From Niastella populi (GTDB lineage Bacteria; Bacteroidota; Bacteroidia; Chitinophagales; Chitinophagaceae), in assembly GCF_002078015.1 (NCBI RefSeq), contig NZ_LWBP01000225.1:1-38901 (forward strand): a DNA stretch of 38,901 bases, in the 5' to 3' direction. The first letter of the stretch is position 1; the number at the start of each line of letters is the position of its first letter. Shown piece by piece: positions 9,487 to 17,175 of the stretch. The position numbers and the translations under genes were made by a program. The notes under the pieces are model-generated. The model saw only the letters and a program-made list of their open reading frames with translations, was not told the origin of the DNA and made no database searches.

Positions 9487-10317
9487 ATGCGTGTATTTGC
9501 AGGGTCTTTGTTAATTGTAGCAACATTTTCAGCTTTCGTTTACAGTTGTGCGCATAATCCGTATGCCAAAACAAACAAACATTACAAAAAACACGCGAAA
9601 CAGTTAGCCCAAAGCCTTCGGCCTGTTCCCAATAAACTCTTTCTCGATTCGGCCATCATGCCGGTTTATGCAGTTGGAACCACCAACTTCGATCTGCGTA
9701 AACCGAATTTTGTGATCATACACCATACGGCGCAAAATTCCTGCGAGCAAACGTTGAAAACGTTCACCCTTGAACGTACGAAAGTGAGCGCCCATTATGT
9801 CATATGTAAAGACGGCACCATACATCATATGCTGAACGATTACCTGCGTGCATGGCAGGCGGGTGTAAGCAGATGGGGTAATTTTACCGATATCAATTCA
9901 AGCAGTATAGGTATTGAATTGGATAATAACGGCAGAGAAGCGTTTCCCGAAACCCAGATAACCAGTTTGATAAAATTGCTCGATACGTTGAAAAGGAACT
10001 ATTCAATTCCCCCGGCCAACTTTATTGGCCATTCCGATATTGCACCTGGCCGCAAGGTCGACCCCAGCGCTTTTTTCCCATGGCAAACGCTGGCACACCG
10101 GGGTTTTGGTTTGTGGTACGATACTACGGCGGTAGTTGTGCCCGAATATTTCAATGCTCCCCAGGCATTACGCATCATCGGTTATAATATAAAAGATACA
10201 CTGGCGGCCATCCGGTCATTCAAACTGCATTTTGTGCCGCAGGACACCATTGCCAAACGTTCATTGACAGCCGATGACAAAAAGATCCTTTTCGATCTTT
10301 CACGCAGGTACCAATAA
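9487..10317 (+). CDS. N-acetylmuramoyl-L-alanine amidase lipoprotein (Amidase_2/AmpD fold)
   Basis: A 276-residue zinc amidase that should cleave the bond between MurNAc and the L-alanine of the stem peptide. The Amidase_2 signatures are FVIIHHTA (H79/H80), GIELD (E144), GHSD (H182) and KVDP (D192), matching the zinc-ligand and catalytic positions of the AmpD/PGRP family. The N-terminus is a signal sequence ending in a lipobox-like VYSC, so C21 is probably lipidated and the enzyme membrane-anchored in the periplasm or outer membrane. A 55-residue C-terminal tail after the amidase domain may be a small wall-binding or spacer region. It is convergent with the sulfatase gene. Cell-wall turnover or recycling is the likely role. 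Confidence 0.9.
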   Translation: MRVFAGSLLIVATFSAFVYSCAHNPYAKTNKHYKKHAKQLAQSLRPVPNKLFLDSAIMPVYAVGTTNFDLRKPNFVIIHHTAQNSCEQTLKTFTLERTKVSAHYVICKDGTIHHMLNDYLRAWQAGVSRWGNFTDINSSSIGIELDNNGREAFPETQITSLIKLLDTLKRNYSIPPANFIGHSDIAPGRKVDPSAFFPWQTLAHRGFGLWYDTTAVVVPEYFNAPQALRIIGYNIKDTLAAIRSFKLHFVPQDTIAKRSLTADDKKILFDLSRRYQ

Positions 10318-10440
10318 AACGCTTAAGGCTGAACGCTGAAAAAAAAAGCTATGCCTGATTTTGAGCCTCCGAAATTTTTCGGGTAGCCCGAAATTCGAAA
10401 ACCAGCGTTAAGCCTTCAGCATTTAGCGTTCAGCGTAAAA
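10316..10440. repeat. Gene-end hairpin repeat family A, copy 1
   Basis: Arms built from variants of AACGCTGA and AAGGCTTA lie at 10316-10345 and 10401-10440 in opposite orientation. Between them is an inner hairpin (TTTCGGG TAG CCCGAAA). The copy fills the convergent gap between the amidase and sulfatase genes and even supplies the last codons and the stop of the sulfatase. Copies 2 and 3 are at 12006-12250 and 14938-15172. Confidence 0.8.
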
Positions 10441-11977
10441 CGCCGGCAGGCTCATGATCATCGTACTGATCGCGTAGTTTGTGCAACTCCTTTTTCAATT
10501 GAGCGATCAGCGTTTGGTGTTTGGGCGAACGAATTAAATTCTTTTGCTCCCGGGCATCGGTTTGCAGATCGTACAACTCCCATTCATTTACGGTATAGAA
10601 ATAAATTAATTTATACCGGTCGCCGCGTATACCCAGGTGCGGTAATACCGAATGGTCTTTGGGGTATTCGTAATAATGATAATATAAATAGGGCCGGTTA
10701 AGGCCTTTTTGCTTTCCTGTAATAACGGGCACCAGGCTTTTGCCCTGCATTTCGGCAGGTATGGGGGTATTCGTAATATCTAAAATGGTAGGTGCAAAAT
10801 CAATATTCTGCGCCAGAACGGTACTGGTTGTGTTGGGTTTTATATGTTGCGGCCAACGCATCATTAACGGGGTTTGAAAACTTACTTCGTACATGAACCG
10901 TTTATCGAACCAGCCGTTCTCACCCAGATAGAATCCCTGGTCGCTGGTGTAAATAACAGCGGTATTGTTGGTCAATCCCGATTCATCGAGGTAATTCAAC
11001 AGCCGCCCGGTATTTTCGTCGACGGATGCAACACAGGCAAGGTAATCCTGCATATACCATTGGTATTTCAATTTTAGTAAGGCGTTGCCCGTAGGTTTTA
11101 ACTGCTGTATTTGCCGGCCGCGTTCAGCATATATGGCTTTCATGCGGGTACGATCTGGTTCGGGTATACGATCCATTAAGCCATTGTACCAGGCTATTTC
11201 CCCGGCGTCGGGTTTTAATTCGGCAATATCCTGTAAAAAGGAAGGGTCAACTTTAAGGTCGCTGCTTAATTTCATGTCGCGCAAAATGCTCATGGTGTGC
11301 ATACGCCATGCGCTGCCACGACCTGCGGTATCAGCGTATAATGTGGGCGGTTCAGGAAATACTTTGGTATGATACTGCTCGAGGTACTTCAGCGGCGGTA
11401 AGAAATTACGGTGTGGCGCTTTATGATGCAGTAACAGTACAAAGGGTTTGCTAGTATTGCGGTGTTTTAACCAGTCGATGGCTTCATTGGTGGTTACGTC
11501 GGTAGCATAGCCTTCAATTGCGCTGGTATCGCCGTTCATATTTATAAAACGGGGGGCATAATACAAACCCTGGCCAGGTAATATTTTCCAGTAATCGAAA
11601 CCGGAAGGGTACGAATGCAAATGCCATTTGCCGATAAGCGCGGTTTCATAACCGGCCTGTTTCAATAGCTTAGGCAGGGTGGTGCGGCTGCTATCGAATG
11701 GGGTATAGTTATCTTTCACCCCATTCTTATGCGAATGCAAACCGGTGAGCAGGGTAGCGCGGGCCGGACTGCAAATAGAGTTGCCCACAAAACAACGGGT
11801 AAACCGGATGCCTTCATTGGCCAGGCGATCGATACCGGGTGTTTGAATTAGTTTTTTATCATAAGCGCTGATGGTATGCGCATCATGATCGTCGCTCATG
11901 ATGTAGATGATGTTGGCACGTTGCTGGGAGTAACCTGAAAGAGACGTCAGCATGCATAGCAGTAGTAGTAACTTCAT
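10430..11977 (-). CDS. Secreted sulfatase (arylsulfatase superfamily)
   Basis: A 515-residue sulfatase with an N-terminal signal peptide ending near GYSQ. The formylglycine signature is CSPARATLLTG at 69-79, with C69 the residue converted to formylglycine. The N-terminal metal site is visible as MSDDHD (D29, D30). TSDQGFYLGENG supplies the second metal/substrate motif, and the C-terminus resembles the DUF4976 region of bacterial glycan sulfatases. It should hydrolyse a sulfate ester, probably of a polysaccharide, in the periplasm. No formylglycine maturase of the anSME type is in this window; the radical SAM gene at 17176 belongs to another family. No SusCD pair or glycoside hydrolase is adjacent. 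The last residues (GVLR and the stop) are encoded by intergenic repeat A1. Confidence 0.93.
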   Translation of the reverse strand: MKLLLLLCMLTSLSGYSQQRANIIYIMSDDHDAHTISAYDKKLIQTPGIDRLANEGIRFTRCFVGNSICSPARATLLTGLHSHKNGVKDNYTPFDSSRTTLPKLLKQAGYETALIGKWHLHSYPSGFDYWKILPGQGLYYAPRFINMNGDTSAIEGYATDVTTNEAIDWLKHRNTSKPFVLLLHHKAPHRNFLPPLKYLEQYHTKVFPEPPTLYADTAGRGSAWRMHTMSILRDMKLSSDLKVDPSFLQDIAELKPDAGEIAWYNGLMDRIPEPDRTRMKAIYAERGRQIQQLKPTGNALLKLKYQWYMQDYLACVASVDENTGRLLNYLDESGLTNNTAVIYTSDQGFYLGENGWFDKRFMYEVSFQTPLMMRWPQHIKPNTTSTVLAQNIDFAPTILDITNTPIPAEMQGKSLVPVITGKQKGLNRPYLYYHYYEYPKDHSVLPHLGIRGDRYKLIYFYTVNEWELYDLQTDAREQKNLIRSPKHQTLIAQLKKELHKLRDQYDDHEPAGVLR

Positions 11978-12005
11978 AACAAGCTTCGTTTTTGTTCTGT
12001 AATGC

Positions 12006-12250
12006 TAAAGGCGGAACGCTAAACACTGAACGCTGAATCAGGAGTGTTAGCTTTGTAAATTATTCAGGTAAGAATGATTTCGCAGATCATTGTCAGGCGT
12101 TCTTTGTATACTTATGAAGGTACTAACTTTTTTATGCTAAATACGGTACGTGCAACGCTGAACGCTAAATTCCCGGATTTTCTGCTTTTTGAAAGTTTTC
12201 GGAACACACGTAATTCGGAGACCGGCGTTAAGCGTTCGGCGTTTTGCCTT
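12006..12250. repeat. Gene-end hairpin repeat family A, copy 2
   Basis: The gap between the sulfatase start and the HMA-like gene end is filled by family A units: 12006-12045 (AACGCTAA and AACGCTGA variants) and 12149-12249. The second part carries the family core (GTAATTCGGAG, then CCGGCGTTAAGC). Its right edge touches the stop codon of the gene at 12251. No gene is supported inside. Confidence 0.7.
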
Positions 12251-12463
12251 TTATTGAAGTTCCTCGCAATGATACCCGGCCTGCTGTAAAGTGGTTTCAA
12301 CCGTACGCGGGCTCAGGTTGTCCGACTCAATACGCAGCACTTTATCTATATCGTCGAGGTCAACATTCCAGCGGCTGATTCCCTGCAGGTTGTTGATGTG
12401 CGGAGTTACCGAATCTATTTGCTTTTTATAGCGAAGGTTGGTTTTAAATACAAGCACTTCCAT
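12251..12463 (-). CDS. Small HMA-fold-like protein without metal cysteines
   Basis: A 70-residue product starting MEVLVFKTNL. Its pattern (a first strand, helix with VTPHINNLQGI, strand with WNVDLDD, then VLRIES, and a helix with RTVETTLQQAGY) fits a ferredoxin-like fold of the heavy-metal-associated type. The CxxC metal motif is replaced by KTNLRYKK, so copper binding is unlikely. I chose ATG 12463; an in-frame ATG at 12514 would overlap the preceding gene by 23 nt. It is the last gene of the sigma-factor operon (sigma, membrane protein, this). Small cysteine-free HMA-like proteins of this type are common in Bacteroidota, but their function is unknown to me. Confidence 0.7.
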   Translation of the reverse strand: MEVLVFKTNLRYKKQIDSVTPHINNLQGISRWNVDLDDIDKVLRIESDNLSPRTVETTLQQAGYHCEELQ

Positions 12464-12491
12464 ATGTATGGGCTGTATTAATGATGCGGTT

Positions 12492-12881
12492 TTACTTGTT
12501 CTCACGGGTTTCATTGGGTTCGTTTATTGGAAAATCTTTATCGTTGAACCGGCCGCCCCATCCTCTGCACCGGTTCTTCCATTCGTCTTTGAACTTTTGC
12601 TTTTCTTCAGGCGTCATGTGTTCCCACTTGTCGAGCATTTTTTGCCTGAACCGGTTCTTGAATTGTTCTTTTTTATGGGCGAAACCGCCAAAGCCGCTGA
12701 ATAAGATCTTCGACAATACCAGTATACCCATGGCCTGCCAGAAAGAAATGACCTTTACTCCCAGTACATCGGGTAATATGCCATTCCAGAGGCGCATTAC
12801 TATATAGCTGAACAACATGACAAAAGCCGTGCAGAATACCACGATCATAACAGCTTTGCCAAACCAGAATCTTCGTTTCAT
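12492..12881 (-). CDS. Small two-TM membrane protein in the ECF sigma operon
   Basis: 129 residues with two transmembrane segments (about 9-30 and 44-65), then a basic, highly charged C-terminal part with MTPEEKQKFKDEWKNRC. The MTPEEK..F..EWK pattern recurs in small Bacteroidota proteins next to ECF sigma factors. It starts 12 nt after the sigma-factor stop, so it is translationally linked. A role as an anti-sigma-like or stress-sensing partner is inferred from position only; no zinc-binding anti-sigma motif (HxxxCxxC) is present. Confidence 0.75.
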   Translation of the reverse strand: MKRRFWFGKAVMIVVFCTAFVMLFSYIVMRLWNGILPDVLGVKVISFWQAMGILVLSKILFSGFGGFAHKKEQFKNRFRQKMLDKWEHMTPEEKQKFKDEWKNRCRGWGGRFNDKDFPINEPNETRENK

Positions 12882-12893
12882 GTTACACGTTGT

Positions 12894-13475
12894 TTAATAA
12901 TTTAATAATTCATCTTTCAACACACTAAGCCGGCTGCGCAGGTGCAATACGGCATACCGTTTACGGCTAAGCAGCGTATTCACCGTTTCGCCGGTTCGTT
13001 CGGCAATATCTTTAAATGGTACTCCTTCCAGTTCATTTAAGATAAATACCTGTCTCTGCTCTTCGGGTAATTCAGTCAGTGCGTTATTCAGTTCTTCCCA
13101 GAAAAGCGTACGCAGGTAATCTTTTTCGGGATTATCGCTTGCATCGAATAAGAACTCAGTCCAGTTTAGTCCGCCCTCTTCGCTTTCCTCTTCACCAAAC
13201 AGGTCCTCCAGCGCTTCCGGTTTCTTTTTCCTTTGCCGGTCGATAATTTTATTACGGGCCACGGTAAACAACCAGGCGGTCATTTGCTCAATAGGCTGCG
13301 TGTTACCAATGAACTGGTAAAACACATCCTGCAATATATCTTCGGCATCGGCCTCATTGTTTACCCGTTTGCGGATAAACCCCATAAGACGTTTGCTATA
13401 GTCGGTAATGACCTGCGTAATATTGCGTTTCCTGTCTGCCGCCATGCCTGGTGCTATCGTGAGCGTCTCCTTCAT
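12894..13475 (-). CDS. ECF-type RNA polymerase sigma-70 factor
   Basis: 193 residues. Region 2 contains NEADAEDILQDVFYQF and AWLFTVARNKIIDRQRKKK, the core-binding and -10-recognition helices. Region 4 contains LPEEQRQVFILNELEGVPFKDIAERTGE, the -35 helix-turn-helix. An acidic linker (DLFGEEESEEGG) joins them. ATG 13475 gives the full length; ATG 13445 (M11) is an alternative. It heads a three-gene operon with the small membrane protein and the HMA-like protein. The trigger and regulon are not predictable. Confidence 0.93.
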   Translation of the reverse strand: MKETLTIAPGMAADRKRNITQVITDYSKRLMGFIRKRVNNEADAEDILQDVFYQFIGNTQPIEQMTAWLFTVARNKIIDRQRKKKPEALEDLFGEEESEEGGLNWTEFLFDASDNPEKDYLRTLFWEELNNALTELPEEQRQVFILNELEGVPFKDIAERTGETVNTLLSRKRYAVLHLRSRLSVLKDELLNY

Positions 13476-13548
13476 GTATTATACCTGGGTAGACGACCAG
13501 TGGATAGTTATATTTTAAAGATGGGGTAAAAAGTTGAAAAGTTGATGG

Positions 13549-13590
13549 GTTAACAAGTTGACGGGGTAAAAATGCCGTCAACTTATTAAC
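13549..13590. repeat. Inverted repeat between sigma factor and DUF72 gene
   Basis: Sixteen-bp arms (13549-13564, 13575-13590) with one mismatch, built from the unit AAGTTGA that also occurs singly just upstream (13531-13545). It lies in the divergent intergenic region, so it is not a gene-end terminator. A third intergenic repeat type or a binding site is possible. Confidence 0.65.
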
Positions 13591-13624
13591 TTGTAAACCA
13601 GGTAAACCCGTTAATTTATCTCAT

Positions 13625-14557
13625 ATGAAATTTGGCAAACTGCCTGAAAGTGAACTGAATACGGTGAATTTCAGCCTGCCGGCCGATCCGCCGGGCAATA
13701 AAAAGATCCTCGGCGGCGAAAAGCGAAGCCAGGTTAAGATCCGTATCGGCTGCCCGCAATGGGGCGTGCCCGGCTGGGTAGGTAAAATTTATCCGCCAAA
13801 AGCGAGGGAGAAAGATTTTCTCGACAACTATGTGCAGCATTATAACTGTATTGAGCTGAATGCCACCCATTATAAAATTTACGACAAAACCGCCATTGCC
13901 AAATGGGCCGGTAAAGCCGGTGAGCGCGACTTTATTTTTTGTCCCAAACTTTACCAGGGTGTTACGCACCAGGGCGGTTTATTGGGTAAGAATGCAATGA
14001 TCGCCGAGTTCCTGCAGGGAGTAAGCGCGTTCGGGAAGCACCTGGGACCCGTGTTTATGCAGTTGAGCGATTCATTCGGGCCGGCCCGGAAAGAGGAGTT
14101 GTTTACATTTATAAAGTCGCTGCCAAAAGAGATTACTTTTTTCCTGGAGGTACGCCACCCCGACTGGTTTGCACTGGAGCAGGTACGAAAGGAGTTGTTC
14201 AACACCTTGTATTTGCAGCAAACGGGTGCGGTTATCACCGATACTGCCGGGCGGAGAGATTGCGCTCATATGCACCTTACTATTCCAAAAGCATTTGTAC
14301 GTTTTGTGGCCAATAGCCTGCATGCGTCTGACTATGTGCGGCTCGATGCGTGGATCGAACGCATTATTAGCTGGGTTGAACAGGGGCTGCAGGAGTTGTA
14401 TTTTTTCGTACATATGGAAGAGGAGTTGTATTCACCCGAATTGATCATTTACTTCACCGATAAGCTCAATACCGCATGCGGATTGCAGTTATTACAGCCG
14501 AAATTCATTGCGCCGGAAGGGCAGGCGGCGGGTTCGCAGATAAAATTCTTTGAGTAA
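13625..14557 (+). CDS. DUF72 (YecE-like) TIM-barrel protein
   Basis: 310 residues with the DUF72 pattern: RIGCPQWGVPGWVGKIYP near residue 40, LNATHYKIY, a mid-protein FLEVRHPDWF, and a late YFFVHMEEE. YecE-like proteins are widespread and adopt a TIM-barrel fold, but their reaction is not established. The N-terminal 35 residues before the domain (ESELNTVNFSLPADPP) are an extension. It stands alone, divergent from the sigma operon, and its 3' end runs into the 42-bp tandem repeat region. Confidence 0.88.
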   Translation: MKFGKLPESELNTVNFSLPADPPGNKKILGGEKRSQVKIRIGCPQWGVPGWVGKIYPPKAREKDFLDNYVQHYNCIELNATHYKIYDKTAIAKWAGKAGERDFIFCPKLYQGVTHQGGLLGKNAMIAEFLQGVSAFGKHLGPVFMQLSDSFGPARKEELFTFIKSLPKEITFFLEVRHPDWFALEQVRKELFNTLYLQQTGAVITDTAGRRDCAHMHLTIPKAFVRFVANSLHASDYVRLDAWIERIISWVEQGLQELYFFVHMEEELYSPELIIYFTDKLNTACGLQLLQPKFIAPEGQAAGSQIKFFE

Positions 14558-15170
14558 ACAGCCTGACAATGAACCTGTAATGAAAGCTTTTGCGTTAAAC
14601 GGAATGAACAAATCGTTCAACGAAAAATGATTCCTGCTAAATGGAATTGGAAAATCGTTCAACGGAAAGTGTTTTGCATTAAACGGAAATGACAAATCGT
14701 TTAACGAAAAGTCTTTTTCGTTAAATGAAAAGAACAAATCCATTAACGCAAAGTGTTTCCCATAAAACGGAATGACTAAGTTAGAAACTGTTGCAACCAG
14801 CAATTACTTTCATAACAAATGATTTTACGATGGCCTGGTTATACCCGGCAGTATGGGTTAGCTGTTGAGTTTGGAGTAGTCCCGAAACCGGGACTACTCG
14901 TAAAACATAAGGATGGTTTAATGGAATGGTGTGATATGGTGAACGCTGAACGCTGAAAGCAAAATGCTGAAGGCTTAAAGCTGAATGCAAAAGGCTCAAC
15001 GTTCAACGCTGAATGCAAAAGGCCGAAGGCTTAAGCTGAACGCAAAACGCAAAACGCCGTATGCGGAAGGCGGAAATCTACATCCCGCGTTTCGGGCTTT
15101 TTCGAAAATTATTCGGGCAGAACGTAATTCCGCGGCTGGCGTTCAGCCTTAAGCGTTGAGCGTTTAGCTT
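14558..15170. other. Repeat-rich intergenic region
   Basis: About 610 bp with no firm gene. It holds, in order, a 42-bp tandem repeat (14586-14776), a perfect 11-bp hairpin with loop AAAC (14874-14884 with 14889-14899, no T-tract), and copy 3 of repeat family A (14938-15172). Confidence 0.8.
14586..14776. repeat. 42-bp tandem repeat, about 4.5 units
   Basis: The block AAATCGTT(C/T)AACG recurs at 14610, 14652, 14694 and 14736 (last copy diverged), exactly 42 nt apart with no indels though the units differ at many bases. Forty-two is 14 codons. On the minus strand an open frame (14803 to 14492) reads the units as 14-residue repeats of the type FSLNDLxFPFNAKH. That frame overlaps the DUF72 gene end by 66 bp, so I do not call it a gene, but the indel-free divergence is noteworthy. 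Confidence 0.85.
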
Positions 15171-15172
15171 TT
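14938..15172. repeat. Gene-end hairpin repeat family A, copy 3
   Basis: The largest copy. The left arm (about 14938-15075) is a run of AACGCTGA, AAAGGC and AAAACGC variants; the core has CCCGCGTTTCGGG and GTAATTCCGCGG; the right arm (about 15135-15172) reads GGCGTTCAGCCTTAAGCG and ends at the stop codon of the UmuD-like gene. Confidence 0.8.
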
Positions 15173-15605
15173 ATATGGCATGGATGCTGTAGGTAACAAC
15201 GCCCCATATGCCCAGTGAATCGCATGAAGCATCTACTTCAATGGGTGCGTTCTTACGTGATTCAGAGATAAGCCGTACTTTATTGAATGTTTTTTCAAGC
15301 CGCCTGATAAGCATTTCGCCATTAAGCGATGCCACCACTATTTTACCGCTCTCAGCTTTCAGGCTGCGATCTACTATAATGGTATCGCCGTCAAAAATGC
15401 CTGCACCCGTCATAGCGTCGCCGCGCATACGCAAAAAGAAAGTGGCTGGTTTATTTCGAATTAGTTGTTCATTTAAATCAATACCACCTTCCATGTAATC
15501 GTCTGCTGCCGCACCAATACCGGTAGCATCGGCGGTTTTAACATCCTGTTGCGGGAACTTTTTAGTTCCGCGATTCGATGTTTCATTAAAAAACTCCCCC
15601 TCCAT
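15171..15605 (-). CDS. UmuD-like S24 protein lacking both catalytic residues
   Basis: 144 residues from ATG 15605 (an upstream in-frame start at 15725 would run through the operator region). It aligns well with UmuD: ADDYMEGGIDLNEQLI, then FLRMRGDAMTGAGIFDGD, then GKIVVASLNGE, then LGIWGVV. In active UmuD/LexA proteases the catalytic serine lies in GDSM; here it is GDAM (Ala codon at 15414-15416). The catalytic lysine (VKK) is replaced by IRR (15300-15305). The Cys-Gly cleavage site region reads DATGIGAA. Self-cleavage is therefore not expected, and there is no DNA-binding domain. It may be a permanent UmuD-type partner of a Y-family polymerase encoded elsewhere. It is divergent from two degenerate 2H genes, with a palindromic operator candidate between. 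Confidence 0.85.
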   Translation of the reverse strand: MEGEFFNETSNRGTKKFPQQDVKTADATGIGAAADDYMEGGIDLNEQLIRNKPATFFLRMRGDAMTGAGIFDGDTIIVDRSLKAESGKIVVASLNGEMLIRRLEKTFNKVRLISESRKNAPIEVDASCDSLGIWGVVTYSIHAI

Positions 15606-15623
15606 ATAATTTAAATTTTGGTG

Positions 15624-15640
15624 TACTAAATTATTTAGTA
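15624..15640. promoter_or_regulatory. Palindromic operator candidate in a divergent promoter
   Basis: TACTAAAT T ATTTAGTA is a perfect 17-bp palindrome. It is followed by two copies of TAAATTTA (15639-15646, 15650-15657), which also create TTTAG-N10-CTAAA. The site lies between the divergent starts at 15605 and 15679, where one bound repressor could control both sides. An SOS-type repressor is an attractive guess because the neighbour is UmuD-like; not proven. Confidence 0.6.
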
Positions 15641-15678
15641 AATTTATGCTAAATTTATAATCCAATAAAAAATGTTTT

Positions 15679-16293
15679 ATGAATACCGGGTTAGCAAAAA
15701 ACGTTTCTGAAGCCTGGCCTGGCAACGGTCATCGGGAATACAGGCTGGTGATATATCCTGATGCTGTTGTGTATGAAAAGATTATGGCTGAAAAGCAACG
15801 GTTCTATATGAATTATGGCGTGGAATCGGTTGTGAATTCGTTCCCAAATATTATGGTGGCGGGCTTTTATGCGGGCGAAGGAATGGAAGAAACACTGATC
15901 CGGTGGATCCATCGTATCTGCAGCCAGCTGAACAGTTTTGATATCACACTTAACAATTATAGCGGTCTTCCCCAGCATAGCATTTACCTGCGGGTGCAGG
16001 ATCCGCAACCGGTACAACAACTGGCTGCCCAATTGAAAACGCTTGATGGTCATGTACATGCCATGCGTGGCCATGCTTTTGAACGGATACCGCATATAGT
16101 GCTGGCCAATGAATTGCCCGAGCCGGTTTACCAGCAGGCTATGCCGGTGTATTCACGAAAAACATTTCGGGCCCGCTTTATGGCCACGGAACTGGTATTG
16201 CTTGCACGCGATCATCCGTTCGCAACCAGTAAAACCATAAACGTATTCCGGTTTTTGCCGGCTAATCATAAATCATATAGTGAAGTAGCTTAA
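15679..16293 (+). CDS. 2H-phosphoesterase-like protein (2'-5' RNA ligase family), degenerate
   Basis: 204 residues with the two-lobed pattern of 2H phosphoesterases (2'-5' RNA ligase/LigT family). The first motif position reads FPNIMVAGF, with Asn where the family has the first HxT histidine. The second reads IPHIVLA and keeps a histidine. Strands such as FDITLNNYSGLP and HSIYLRV match the fold. With one of the two catalytic histidines gone, a normal cyclic-phosphodiesterase reaction is doubtful; RNA or nucleotide binding may remain. It is followed 29 nt later by a paralogue and is divergent from the UmuD-like gene. A DNA-damage link comes only from context. Confidence 0.75.
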   Translation: MNTGLAKNVSEAWPGNGHREYRLVIYPDAVVYEKIMAEKQRFYMNYGVESVVNSFPNIMVAGFYAGEGMEETLIRWIHRICSQLNSFDITLNNYSGLPQHSIYLRVQDPQPVQQLAAQLKTLDGHVHAMRGHAFERIPHIVLANELPEPVYQQAMPVYSRKTFRARFMATELVLLARDHPFATSKTINVFRFLPANHKSYSEVA

Positions 16294-16322
16294 CCATTTA
16301 ACTCATCCTCAAAAATTCAATT

Positions 16323-16934
16323 ATGAAAATCAGTATTCAGTCTATACCAGGTTGCAGGGTTAACGAATACATGTTGGTGTTGAACCCGCACGAGGAATTG
16401 CGTAATAAAATAACCAGGCTCAGAAATGAGTTTAGCGAAACGTATAAAAATTCGGCTGCCCTGATCAGTAAGCCGAATATTGCACTGGTTCGCTTTACAC
16501 AACTGGAAATGATGGAAGAGCGGATCGTGAACCGGTTAAAGGTGATAGGCATGGGTTTTCAACCATTTAAGGTTGGGTTAAAAGATTATGGAAGCTTTCC
16601 TTCACATACCATATTTGTAAATGTTACCACTAAAATACCCATTCAGAACCTGGTGCGCGAGATCCGTGATGCGCAAAGGCTTATGAAACTGGATAATGAA
16701 CATAAGCCACATTTTATTGATGAGCCGTTTATTGTGATCGGTCGAAAACTGGTGCCGTGGCAATTTGAAAAGGGCTGGCTTGAGTTTTCGCACCGGCAAT
16801 TCACCGGTTCTTTTATTGCCGATAATATGTTATTGCTCAAACGCAGGTTGGGTGATAAATCATGGATGATAGCCCAGCGTTTTGAGTTTATGAATTTACC
16901 CGTTACGACAAAACAAGGGGAGTTGTTTGTATAG
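16323..16934 (+). CDS. Second degenerate 2H-phosphoesterase-like paralogue
   Basis: 203 residues, paralogous to the preceding gene in length and motif spacing. Its first motif is KPNIALVRF and its second EPFIVIGR, so both family histidines are missing. FKVGLKDYGSFPSHTIFVNV corresponds to the central strand of the paralogue. It is probably a pure binding protein derived from a 2H enzyme. It lies 29 nt after the first paralogue and is very likely in the same transcript. A terminator-like hairpin follows at 16988-17011. Domain assignment is by pattern, and the degenerate motifs lower certainty. Confidence 0.7.
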   Translation: MKISIQSIPGCRVNEYMLVLNPHEELRNKITRLRNEFSETYKNSAALISKPNIALVRFTQLEMMEERIVNRLKVIGMGFQPFKVGLKDYGSFPSHTIFVNVTTKIPIQNLVREIRDAQRLMKLDNEHKPHFIDEPFIVIGRKLVPWQFEKGWLEFSHRQFTGSFIADNMLLLKRRLGDKSWMIAQRFEFMNLPVTTKQGELFV

Positions 16935-16987
16935 TCATACTTGTTGTGGAGTTGTTTCAGTTCAATCTTTCAAATTTGTGTTGCCAC

Positions 16988-17011
16988 CTCCTCCCGATTT
17001 TTCGGGAGGAG
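16988..17011 (+). terminator. Terminator-like hairpin after the 2H pair
   Basis: Ten-bp perfect stem CTCCTCCCGA / TCGGGAGGAG with loop TTTT, 54 nt after the second 2H stop. No T-tract follows on the plus strand, so efficiency is uncertain. Confidence 0.55.
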
Positions 17012-17027
17012 TGTCGGACGGGTTAAT

Positions 17028-17166
17028 CGGCAAACCGCAGCGCGGCCTCCTTCGGCAATCGGCAATCTTTAATCGGCAAAGAATCTCGGGCGGCGCAAAG
17101 TCGTAAATAGATCTCAATTTTCGCGAACCCCCATTCCCCATTGACCATTCACCATTCACCATTCAT
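17028..17166. repeat. Intergenic repeat family B, copy 2
   Basis: Shares ordered blocks with 6008-6108 (GGCAATCGGCAATC, GGCGGCGCAAAG, TTCGCGA, CCCATTGACCATT). Its right end is a short tandem of ACCATTC (17143-17165), ending 10 nt before the radical SAM start codon, so it forms that gene's leader. Confidence 0.65.
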
Positions 17167-17175
17167 GAGGTAAAA

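Noticed and set aside
14586-14776. CRISPR array
   Set aside because: Units are contiguous and diverged along their whole length with no unique spacers; a plain tandem repeat.
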